Origin: Antennarius striatus
Lineage: Eukaryota > Chordata > Actinopteri > Lophiiformes > Antennariidae
NCBI RefSeq assembly: GCF_040054535.1
Contig: NC_090797.1
Location: forward strand, 3,938,501-4,002,500
Length of the DNA: 64,000 nucleotides
Reading direction: 5' to 3'
Within the stretch, counting starts at the first letter, position 1, and each line of letters opens with the position of its first letter. Both the position numbers and the translations under genes were made by a program. The notes beneath the pieces were generated by a model. The model was not told the DNA's origin and did not search any database. It saw only the letters and a program-made list of their open reading frames with translations. This document shows, piece after piece, positions 47,600 through 57,447 of the stretch.

Positions 47600-48884
47600 G
47601 TGTTTTGACAGGGAGGGAGGCAAATACTTCAGTTCCGTCGATCAAAATTATTTTGATAGTCATAACCGGAAGCTATTGACAATCTAACAACGTCTAACTT
47701 TATTTCAATGTTTTTGTAGTTCCCCACTATGTCCACGAGAGGGCATCACAATTAAAGATTCTTCAAGAACGTAGAATATCATTATCGACACGTCTTCCGA
47801 AATAACTTTGTTGTGCTGTTTTCCACGGAATAGTTTAACGGATATCGGGATGAAGCTGGGCCCTCTGGACACGGTGGCGGAGAGGAGAACTCTGGACAAA
47901 CTGCTGGACATCATGGGCGATGTCAGCCCCTCTCTGCACACCGTTGCCAACAACCAGAGACTCCTGAGGAGCCAGAGGATGCGCCGCCAAACACGCAGAG
48001 CGATAATAATAAATAATAAATCATAAACACTACAAACATTTTAAAAATCCTATGCCTATTTATGCTTTTTAATTTGTATATTTCATGGTGTGGTATTTTT
48101 ATTCTTTCAGGTGTTGGTACTTCTTTCTGTGTGCTTTTTGGTGCTCACTTTGCTGTGTGTAGTGCGACGGAGATGTCAATTTCCCTAACGGAACTTCCTT
48201 AAGGGATCAAAGTTCTACTACTACTACTACTAATAATAATAATAATACTATACAAAGCTAGGCTTTTTGTCAAACATGTATGTTTTATTTTGCGTGTATT
48301 TTCTTTCCTCTAAAAGTTTTTGTGTCTTATTTTTTGTCTCAATTAATGTATCCACAGGAGGGCACAAACCAGTGTCTTATTTTGCCGGTCCCAAGCTGGC
48401 ACAATTTTCTTTGTCTCGATTGATGAATATTTGATCAGCAATGAAGTTTAACATGTCTTACTATTTGAAATGTATACAATCGCTTGAAATGCTAACTAGC
48501 AGTAGCCCCCCTCTCCCTTCTCGTTAGAGTTTCCTGAAGTTAAAGTAGATGATTGTTCGTCTGAGTTCGGACACAAAGACCGAATAAAGGTAAAATATGT
48601 AATTCAGCCATTGACCACAGGAGGGCAGTGTCACCAATATGTGTTAATTTCTGGTGGTCGCTCAAAATAACAGCATCAAACACGAAGGAAATATATTTGA
48701 TTGAAAGATTTTTACCGTCCAAATAAATACGCGTACGGAATTTTAAGTCAGGAGATTCATAAAATTTCAAAATTTGTTCGATTATTGTATAAAAGTGTTA
48801 ACGTTGTGGGTTAAATCTACTGGTAAAAACCAAGAAGGTTTAAACATTATCAAATAAAGCAGAAGTTAGTACAGTCAAAAACTG
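47600..48884. repeat. tandem duplication, copy B (empty-site copy)
   Basis: The paralogue of copy A, without the transposon. It keeps the 13 codons missing from copy A but has lost the RLKNSF...EG segment present there, so the two copies have complementary deletions. Confidence 0.8.
47845..48250 (+). pseudogene. LINE (L2-like) 3' fragment, copy B
   Basis: It reads LTDIGMKLGPLDTVAERR, then TLDKLLDIMGDVSPSLH and onward, then breaks into the 3' UTR (tgcgacggagatgtcaattt) and a (CTA)n/(ATA)n tail ending near 48,250. It is truncated at the 5' side. Confidence 0.55.
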
Positions 48885-48970
48885 CAGGTAGTAGCCGTGA
48901 TGTGTTGGTTCCTCCTCAGGGCTGTGAACCCCATAAATAATAAGTTCCAAACCAAATCTCAGCAGCTGAA

Positions 48971-49041
48971 GGTTTAGCTCAGAGAGATGAGAGGAGGAAC
49001 TCAGAGATTTGTGGTTGTGGGATCAAATCCCACTCTCTCCA
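48971..49041 (+). repeat. tRNA-like module 1 (SINE head or tRNA relic)
   Basis: TTTAGCTCAG resembles a Pol III A box. Residues 49017-49033 form a perfect T-arm: GTGGG, 7-nt loop ATCAAAT, CCCAC. The two boxes are about 37 bp apart, as in tRNA genes. The acceptor stem does not pair, so this is not a functional tRNA. Confidence 0.4.
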
Positions 49042-49104
49042 CATTTTATTCAGAGTGTTGTGAACAATAAATATAACATCCGGACAGCATTGGTAGAGCC
49101 CCTT

Positions 49105-49192
49105 GAATAGCTCAGTAGAACAATCTTTGTTCAACAGGTGTTTGTCAAAGGATGTAGGATCAAATCTCAGCAGTAAGTTTTTTTTTTTTTTT
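49105..49192 (+). repeat. tRNA-like module 2 followed by T-run
   Basis: ATAGCTCAG at about 49107-49115 and AGGATCAAATCTCAG at about 49156-49170 repeat the A/B-box layout of module 1, with an imperfect T stem. A run of about 15 T follows (49178-49192), which would terminate Pol III. Confidence 0.35.
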
Positions 49193-51750
49193 GGTCACAT
49201 GAAAATGTGAAACACTCAAACACATACAGTACTTTCTGTATGTGTGGTCAGATACCTCAGCCTTTAATAAATAGATGAAACACAGACACACCCGTCCCAG
49301 AAAGTAGACTAACAGAATTTGTTATATTTTATAATGTACATCAGAACGATAGAAATTTCAAGTTCAATATGTACAAATTAAAAAAAAAAATTAACTGTCC
49401 AGTGTGTTTACTGAAGCAACGTCTTACAAACAGAACATTTTCTTGAAGGTCCACTATTGCAACAAACATGACCATCAGTCTGTGAATCGATCGTTGAATC
49501 CATTGAACCATGTTTTCAGGACGTTGTAGGTTCAGGGTTCAGGGTTCAGAGTTCAGGAGCGTCCACATCTGGAACTGGGAGCAAAACAGAATCCCTTTAC
49601 CCAGAATCCTTTGCAGTGTAGCGAGAGTCGTTCCTGTACAGACAAAAGCCATTACGGATCTCTACGTAATGGCTATTACGTAGATGATGGAGAGAAGACC
49701 TTTAAATGTGTTTAACCAGTGACAGTCATTCAGCAGACACTGAGAGTGTTCCTGATGAAGGAAACTCTCTTTTGTTCCTGCTAACAGAAGAACAAAACAC
49801 TGACGGGACTCAAAGCCAGCCTGAACATGGAGGTGTAATCTAACACAATAATGTGAGGCTCAGCAGGAGAACCACACCGCAGTGGGTTTTACCAGCATGT
49901 GTAACCACTGCGAAAAAAAGCTCTTCAAATCCGTGAAAACACAAACAAACGCAGAACTGGCTTCAGCTTTTAAAACCATCCCAACAAAAATGTCTGAATT
50001 TAAGTCGAGTCGCCAAGAGCGGATCGTTCTGACCGGAAGTCACCGAGTTTAGGACTGAAAGCTAGCTAAGAGTGGCTAACCCGCCGCTACCTGTTTGCTA
50101 CCTGTTAACCTCTTTTTCTTTGAAAACCGCTCCACGTTAAATCTTCCACCGTGTTTTTCCAAGTCTTTCCTGGTTTCCGGCCACCGAAACGCTTCCGGTT
50201 CATTTTCTCCGGTTTACTAAACTTCCACCGGCTTTATTTTCTGGTGACGTCGGCGAACGGAACGACCTTCATCACGGCTTGTTTCAGCCGAACCAAATTT
50301 GGTGAAACACCGACTCACCTCTTGGCTCGGCTAAACTCGGGAATGTTCGTTCCTGGAATGACATAATTACAGTACAGTACTATGCTTTTTTTTTTTTAAG
50401 ACTCAAGCAATTTTGTTTAAAATGAATAGGGAGAAGTGTTTTTTTTCTGGATGGTTTACCCACACCTTATGATCATAAAACATAGAAATACATACATTAT
50501 TCAAATATCGGTGTGTTTTCCAATAAACGTTTGAAGAAAGTAACAGATTACATAGCATTTTGTTAATATTTTGCAGTGTAGTTCATTTATGACATATTTC
50601 TACTCAAACTACGGATCTATCAGGTTTTACATATGTTAAAGTCATAAGCCCTTGCTTAGGAGTGATTGGAAGATTATTTTAAATGTGACAAATTGGGTGT
50701 GTATATTATTTGGCAGCACAATAATACATAAAAACTATAACTCGACATTTTATATACACGATTTTGCATCTCCAGAGCGTATGTAAAACTATAAATCAAT
50801 AACGAGGTGAAAGTTTCAAAATTTCCGAGGGTTCCTGAACGCCTCAGAGAGGAAGTTCAGAAAACTTCTGCCTCGTGGAAGGCGCCGTGCGGCTTCGTCC
50901 CTTAGACGTAACTTGTTAAAACTCCACAACAAATATGGTCGAATCCAAAGACCTGGAATGGAGACGTCACTCTATAGGTCTGTGTACCTCCTGTCGTTTC
51001 GTAGCTACCAGTTTATCACACATACTAGTCGACTGAGTTTAGTTTACCTGTCCGGGCTGAAATCCCATCAGGTGTGTCCCACCAGGAGGAGGAGTTACAG
51101 GTCAGTCCACGATGTGACGTTTAGTGTCGTCATAGGAGTAGCCAGGTGTTTGACCGCGATGTTAAAACCACGTTTCTAATACTTTATAGTGTTATTTTAC
51201 TTCGCTATCAGAGTAGAACAGTAGTTCTAATTATAGTTCTAAAAGGACAGTGCTCACGCAAATATTAAATTGTTCTAATGTAGTTTGTGAGCCATTTTAG
51301 AAAATAAAATTTAAACCACACGTCCGTGTAAGCTTCTCGTCGATGGAACTGTAAAAGTACATGTAAAGCTTTAAAGTAATTGTGTATTACGTAAAAAATC
51401 GTTTTAAGATCGCCGTAACACCATTAATAGTGTTACATATAAAGACGTGCATATAAAATACTAAAATGATGCTACATTTTACATTTAAATATGTGGCGAC
51501 AATAAAATCAGCACATGATCTTAACAAGAGAGAAAGTCTGGGGAAATAAACAAATAGTTTTTACAACATTAAATTGAATAAAAACAGAACAAAACATTTA
51601 AATACGAAATTATCGGCTCTCAAACTAGATAGCACTCCTATTTATATTTTTTCATCCAATTACCATTATTGACGTGCGAAAAACTCAATAATAAGAAATA
51701 ATGTTTTTATATACAGTAATGTGATTTCGGTCTGTTTTAGCAGGGCTGTC
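49193..51750. other. intergenic region before napepld
   Basis: No gene is recognised. A CpG-richer patch at about 50,000-50,360 contains ETS-type CCGGAAG motifs in both orientations and TGACGTCG, and may be a promoter of an unannotated transcript. The 71-codon frame there (50,151-50,366) has no recognisable homology. The remainder is AT-rich. Confidence 0.35.
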
Positions 51751-51757
51751 TTGGGCG

Positions 51758-51791
51758 GTCACGTGACCAGTGGGCTTAGTCGCTGACGTCA
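51758..51791 (+). promoter_or_regulatory. napepld promoter elements: E-box/CLEAR and CRE
   Basis: GTCACGTGAC (51758-51767) is a palindromic E-box matching the TFEB/TFE3 (CLEAR) and USF consensus. TGACGTCA (51784-51791) is a full consensus cAMP response element. They are 16 bp apart and a few hundred bases upstream of the candidate leader exon. Function is inferred from motif and position. Confidence 0.5.
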
Positions 51792-51799
51792 CAGAAAGG

Positions 51800-52134
51800 A
51801 GTTCGTACCGAAATGACAGCTATCTGTCCCGCAGCGCTGAAATTCTGCGTGTTGACATCAAAGCACATATTTCCTGTGCTATTTATCGTCTCCTGGCTTT
51901 AAATTTCTTTTCTAACGGAGTCTAATGCTTATTTTTAAATCAAACTGTGTCGGAAATGTTCTTGGGAGCAGCTCTCAGTCATGGCCAGCCTGCTTTAACG
52001 CGGTGAGCTATAAGGCTAACGTAAACGCTGCTAACGTAAACGCTGCTAATGTAAACGCTGCTAACGTAAACGCTGCTAATGTAAACGCTGCTAATCAGAC
52101 AACCGGTGCTGTTCTGCTGCATTAACATTTAAAG
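51800..52134 (+). other. candidate napepld 5' UTR exon with uORFs
   Basis: It ends in a strong donor (aaag/gtaagt at 52134/52135). It includes a 66-codon upstream frame (51925-52125) and a short frame ATG GCC AGC CTG CTT TAA at 51981 in strong initiation context. The start of the exon is not known. Confidence 0.4.
52021..52095 (+). repeat. 15-bp tandem repeat, five copies
   Basis: Five exact-length units of gtaaacgctgctaa(c/t) at 52021, 52036, 52051, 52066 and 52081. Where a unit ends in T, the junction forms ATGTAA (52049-52054 and 52079-52084). In one frame the repeat encodes VNAAN. Confidence 0.85.
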
Positions 52135-53243
52135 GTAAGTTGTCTAAAAATAGTAAAAACTACACGTTTTAGCTTCGTAACGTCGCTTGTAATAACTTCC
52201 TAAGCAAGTGTCCTTTTTCTAAGCGGTGGTACTTTGTATTTTGTGAGCCGTATTACCGCTGTTTGCCTCCTTTGGACACATTCTACTGCATTAAAATAAT
52301 AGTTAAATGGTAATAATTAAATATGACTATGTCCTCGTTGTATCTGGTGAGGAAGTTGTTGCTGTTATTCTTGTGTGTGTCAATCCCTTTAACTCATTAT
52401 AAACAGGAAATGGAAGTGTCTGTCACGTGGTTTTGTAGTTGGTGTTGTGTTTTTCCGGGTTTGTAAACCGGAATGAGCTCCACTCCCCTTCTGATTCTAC
52501 CAAACACAAGTGGTTATGGATAATATGGGTAATCTATTTCTTCATTCATTTCCTCTTCTTTCCTGGGTTCCGGATGCAGTGGTTTTCCTCCCAGGTGGTT
52601 GTGCTTGGTCAACGTGGAGCCAGGAAGACATAAAGAAAGCACTAGGCTGTGTTTGTTGTTGGTGTGTCCACATAGGAAGCACTGGCTGTTGTTGGGTTCA
52701 TCCACAGAGATCCATTGTCGTCCTGGTGTCTGTGTGCAGCAGTCCATTCACCGGGCTGAGTGCATCATCAGCACGCTTTAATGTACGGAGTCAGAGGACT
52801 CCATACATTAAAGGCCTTTCACTGCATTGATCTGCAGTCATATGATCCATACCATAATCATCAGTATCAGAGGAAGGAACAGCATCATGCTAATATCTCT
52901 GGTCAATATAGGACAATAATGAATCTTCCGGGGCATTTTCTGATGACATGCAATTGCACATGTAATCGTTCACAACTGGGATAGTAGTGAGACATTTGAA
53001 TACACTGAAGCTGATCTCTGTCTGATTATAATCTCACTGTCTCCTACGCAGAATGCTGTGGCTCCACTGTAGTTCCTTGCTGTAGGAGTGTCGGTGAAAG
53101 GAGCCCAGCTGTGACCTGATTGTTAATGTGATCGTGTAATGGCCCTTTTCTCAGCAGCTTGTGACCCCTCCAGCTGCTTCAGACGTAGCGGCTGTGGAGC
53201 GCTTTGTATCTGTGTTATGAAGCTGTAAGTGTTTGTGTTCTAG
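52135..53243 (+). other. napepld leader intron (inferred)
   Basis: Sequence between the candidate leader exon and the ATG exon. Open frames at 52,439-52,830 show no recognisable homology. An acceptor (tgttctag) closes it at 53243. Confidence 0.4.
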
Positions 53244-53259
53244 GTGTGGCGGCGAGCCC

Positions 53260-55646
53260 ATGGAGCAGCCGTCGTCGTCAGTCAGCGTCCCGCTGGAGGA
53301 AAGAGGAAGCCTGATGGAGGTGAGCAGCAGATTCCTCCACTTTAAAGTAGTTGATAACAACTTGATTCGAATCATTTTTGGGGGAGGTAAACATTTGTTC
53401 CTGAACCCACTCTGACAACCTGTCTGTGGATTGGTCTTGTAAACAACTGAATCGTTTGGAGGGATAAAGAACTGAAACGATTGTGTTCTAGAACGTCGGT
53501 GTCCTGAGAGGTGCTGAGGGAGGGGCGATACATAATCAGACCCCGAGGAAGAGCAGCTCCTCTCGCTCCTCCCGCAAGAGCTTCCGTCTGGACTACCGGC
53601 TGGAGGTAAAGACCTCAGACTCACCATTCTTTTTTCTGAAGCCCCTCCCTGTGCCTTAAACACACACACAAACACACTCAACTGTTTCCACCTTCATATC
53701 AGATCACTGCACCTCCTTTCCATAATATCCTTCCCACCTGACTCCACCTGATTGTCGATCTATTGTGTTTGTTTTGTTGTCTTAACCTCTAGGAGGAAGT
53801 GACACAATCCTGCCGAGACAAAAATGGCCGCTGGACCAACCCCTGGTCCACATGGCGATTCCCTTCCTACACCACCCTGCTCCGGTTCCTGTTGTTGGAT
53901 AAAAATCACAGCAACGTACCAACAAGTAAAGAGGTAAGGTTTAACTCCTCCACATCTGTTTACCGCATAGCTGTGTTTATTTGTTTTTGTTTACAGCGTC
54001 AGGTGTCAGATTGGTAATCTGTTTGTTTAAATTTGGTAATCTCCACATCTCCCACACTTTGTGATGTCACCATGACGACATTCCTTTATTTGGACCCTCC
54101 TCCGTCCCCTCAGGCCCTGGACAGTGAGCTCCCCGTGATGGAACCCTACTTCGTCCAGAACCCCGACCTCTCCGACTCTGGTCCTGGTCTGAGGGTCACC
54201 TGGTTGGGTCACGCCACAGTTCTGGTCGAATTGGACGGGCTGAACATTCTGACAGACCCCATTTTCAGCCAGAGGGCCTCACCGTTCCAGTTCATGGGGC
54301 CCAAAAGGTACAGAGGGCCCCCCTGCACCGTGGAACAGGTTAAGTATATTTTATCTATTTTACACAGAGTTTGTTTCGTTTCCTTCTTTCTTGTTTAAAT
54401 TCCTTCTTTCTTGTTTGAATTCTTTTAACTTCCTGCCTGCAGCTGCCGAGAATCGACGCGGTCGTCATCAGCCACTCCCACTACGACCATCTGGATGCCG
54501 GATCTGTGTCCAGTTTGAACGCTCGCTTCGGAGGGGAGCTACGCTGGTGAGAGCGACGCCGTGGTCCACCGATGGTTCCAGACCCGTGCTCCTTCATGCT
54601 AACGCCGCCTGTGTTCAGGTTCGTGCCCCTGGGCCTGATGGACTGGCTGGTGAAGATGGGATGTGAGAATGTGATGGAGCTGGACTGGTGGGAGGAGAAC
54701 TGCGTGCCCGGTCACGACGACGTCACGTTTGTGTGCACGCCCTCTCAGCACTGGAGCAAACGCACCGCACTGGATGATAACAGGGTAAGACTTCACGGCT
54801 TTTACCCTCCGTTCTTTCTTCGTTACCATCAGAGTAACTTTTTTTCCCCTCCCAGTCTTTATGGGGAAGCTGGACAGTTTTGGGTCCAGATCATCGGTTC
54901 TTCTTCGCCGGTGACACCGGTTACTGCTCCTCCTTCAAGGAGATCGGACGCCGCTTCGGACCATTTGACCTGGCGGCGATCCCCATCGGAGCTTACCTGC
55001 CCAGGTTGTGTACAGAACACAAGTTTAACGTTCATTACTTATGATGATCCAGAATGCAGTAAAAATCAACTCCTTTTTCATCCTGAGTAAGAATTTAGAA
55101 TTACTGAACATTCTGAAAGAGCAAACGTGGAAAATGTCGGTTTTCTCTTTGCTGTTCAGGAATATGATGAGAGGGCAACACGTAGATCCAGAGGAGGCCG
55201 TTCAGATTCACCAGGACCTCCAGGCCAGACAGTCGGTGGCCATTCACTGGGGAACCTTTGCTCTCGCTTATGAGGTAGATTCACTCTCACATGTCAGCTG
55301 GTGTGTAATTAGGGATTAGCTTAGTATGAAGACAGCTAGCATGTCTGCAGCCAAAGGTGATATAATCCTACCAGCTTCTCTGAGGATCCCCACATCTATA
55401 GAAATATTAATCTATTCATCTTAGGTGGTTTTACAGAAGTTTTGCTAGTTTTTTGTGTGATCAGTGTTTATTCATCACCTTATTCACCCCCCCCACCCCC
55501 CACCCCCCAACCAGTACTACCTGGAACCTCCCGTTCGTCTCCGAGAAGCTCTGGAGCAGAAGGGACTGAAGCCAGAATCCTTCTTCACTCTGCATCACGG
55601 GGAGTCTCGCCTCGTAGCGTCGCAGGCTGGAGACGTCTTCAGCTGA
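53260..55646 (+). CDS. napepld: NAPE-PLD, N-acyl-phosphatidylethanolamine phospholipase D
   Basis: Nine coding exons: 53260-53319, 53492-53605, 53793-53933, 54114-54338, 54443-54546, 54619-54784, 54856-55004, 55160-55274 and 55515-55646, giving 401 codons (human 393). The enzyme is a membrane-associated zinc hydrolase of the metallo-beta-lactamase fold that releases N-acylethanolamines such as anandamide from NAPE. All metal ligands are present: H191, H193, D195 and H196 in HSHYDH, H259 in SQHW, D290 in AGDTGY and H349 in IHWG, each offset by +6 from the human residues (185/187/189/190/253/284/343). The N-terminus is Ser-rich and variable ([20 protein letters not shown]). The start is chosen as the first ATG of its exon, 16 bases after the acceptor. 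The gene appears intact. Confidence 0.96.
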
Positions 55647-57281
55647 GCCTTATCAGATTTATCGCACATAGACGGACTGCAGCGCTTCAAGTTTGAAATG
55701 CATTGACTTGTGTATGATACGTTTACATCCTGGATAGAAATAGGAATAGGAAAAAAAGAATATAAGTTGTGTGTAATTTTTCGAGAAAAGAACATCACCT
55801 TGCAGCATACCAGGTAATTGATGATAAATATTGGCATTAGTATTTACTCCTGTCTGTAGTGGCTGTGTGGCGATTGTGATGTTATACACACACACATACA
55901 GCTGAGGTCATGCAAATAATGTCATTTGTATTGAAGCACTGAGGAATAACTGACTAAAGTTTAATACTCAAGATAAATTTAAATCAAGGTAAATTTAGTT
56001 TTTTTTGTTGTTTCCATGAATTGATGACGTCGCTGCTGCAGCAGCCACTGAACAGAGATCCGTGTGTTTGTGTCATCAGTTGGTGGAAAACGACTGAATT
56101 ACCTAGAATTAACAAATCAGAATGAAAGTCGATTGTGGGAACCAGTAGGATTTCATTTAAGTGATTAAAAAACGGATCCACACGAAAATTTCACGGTCTC
56201 CTCAGGCCCTCTTTTGTTCTGGCTCTTTGGCTGATTCAAATATTAGAATGTAATCATATTTTTATAGGAATTTTGTTTCCCTGATTGTTTTCTTGGCAAC
56301 CAAACTAAACTGAACATGAATGCGATTGACGTTAAACTCCCGCTGTCTGAAGAGCTGCTGGGTTCAGCTTCTTGCACTGCACGTATTGTTTGTTCCCGTT
56401 TCAGGTGTTTATTTTTGATGTGCTGAAACTCCTGGCTGTGATAAAATACAGATGTTCCACATTTACCTCAGAACTGAACGATAGAATCATTAGCACTGAA
56501 GCGATTGTTGTTTTTCTTTTTTTTTAATGCTGGGCCTTAAAAACCAGAATGTACAAACAGTTGGTAGCACAATGTGAAGTTAATCTAGTGGTCTGGTTCC
56601 ACATACAGCCATTACTGTGATGTTGATCCATTTCAACCGATTATCCATTAAATAGAAATCATTTCGAATGTGTGTGTTGTTTTTTCTGTTGATGATGGAG
56701 TGTAGAAGAAAATACCTCAGAATGATTTGAAAAAAGGCACAGATACAAACCTCAGTGATCCTTACAAATAAATATCACAAAGACACTCAACTTTGGAACA
56801 ATTAAAATGTCTTTTCTATCAAAGAAAAAATGTTAGAATCTTTTACATTGGCGCCCCCCAGTGGTAGAAAATATTATCGCCTATTAAATTAGAAACGCAA
56901 AATGTGTTTGGGCAATGATTAATACGTAATCCCCTAATAATGATTCAAGTACCTCTTTAATTTCCTGGACAAACCTCACATTAGTAGTTAAAAGCAGTGG
57001 GGAGAAATACAGAGTTAAATAATTATCAAATTACATTTAAATGCAAGAAATGTTTTTGTGATGCTTTAAACTGAAAACGCTTAAATCGAAGTCACTCTCA
57101 GGACGGAGAGCTGAATGTCCTCCAGAACAGGAATATGTTTTTCTTGAATGAGTAAAAACAAATCACACCTCACTAAATCTGAATATTTGTGAGAAATGAA
57201 GGTTTCAACACTGAGAAAGCAAAAGCGCTAAAGTCCAGCTTAAAGGGCGAGTGACTGAAATATGTCTATATAATATATCTG
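55647..57281 (+). other. napepld 3' UTR and intergenic space to prr5
   Basis: An AT-rich region after the napepld stop; a plus-strand AATAAA at 56767-56772 is a candidate poly(A) signal. The minus-strand AATAAA at 57282-57287 may end prr5. No further gene was recognised between these convergent genes. Confidence 0.45.
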
Positions 57282-57447
57282 TTTATTTTTATAAGCCTTA
57301 TAAAAATACTTTTAGAATGATCCCTGATGTTGTAGAGTCTCAATCAAACAGTAGGAGGCGCTACAAGGTTTGGTGCTGGTTTGTGTTTGGCGTTTTTTTT
57401 TTTTTTTTGCTCACGTCCCTTCATGAATATCTCCTCGTGTGTTCATG
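57282..57447 (-). other. prr5 3' UTR (short)
   Basis: On the minus strand the prr5 stop at 57448 is followed after about 160 bases by AATAAA (57282-57287 on the plus strand as TTTATT). A run of 16 A residues in the transcript lies near 57,393-57,409. Confidence 0.4.

Noticed and set aside
44889-48026. A two-copy novel protein family (LTDIGMKL...)
   Set aside because: The NSFxPxAIxLL ending, 3' UTR text and (CTA)n tail identify it as LINE ORF2 remnants copied by local duplication.
48971-49041. Functional tRNA gene
   Set aside because: The T-arm is perfect but the acceptor stem does not pair and the D-arm is weak.
52439-52984. Frames between the napepld leader and its ATG exon
   Set aside because: No homology, no consistent splice borders, several overlapping frames.
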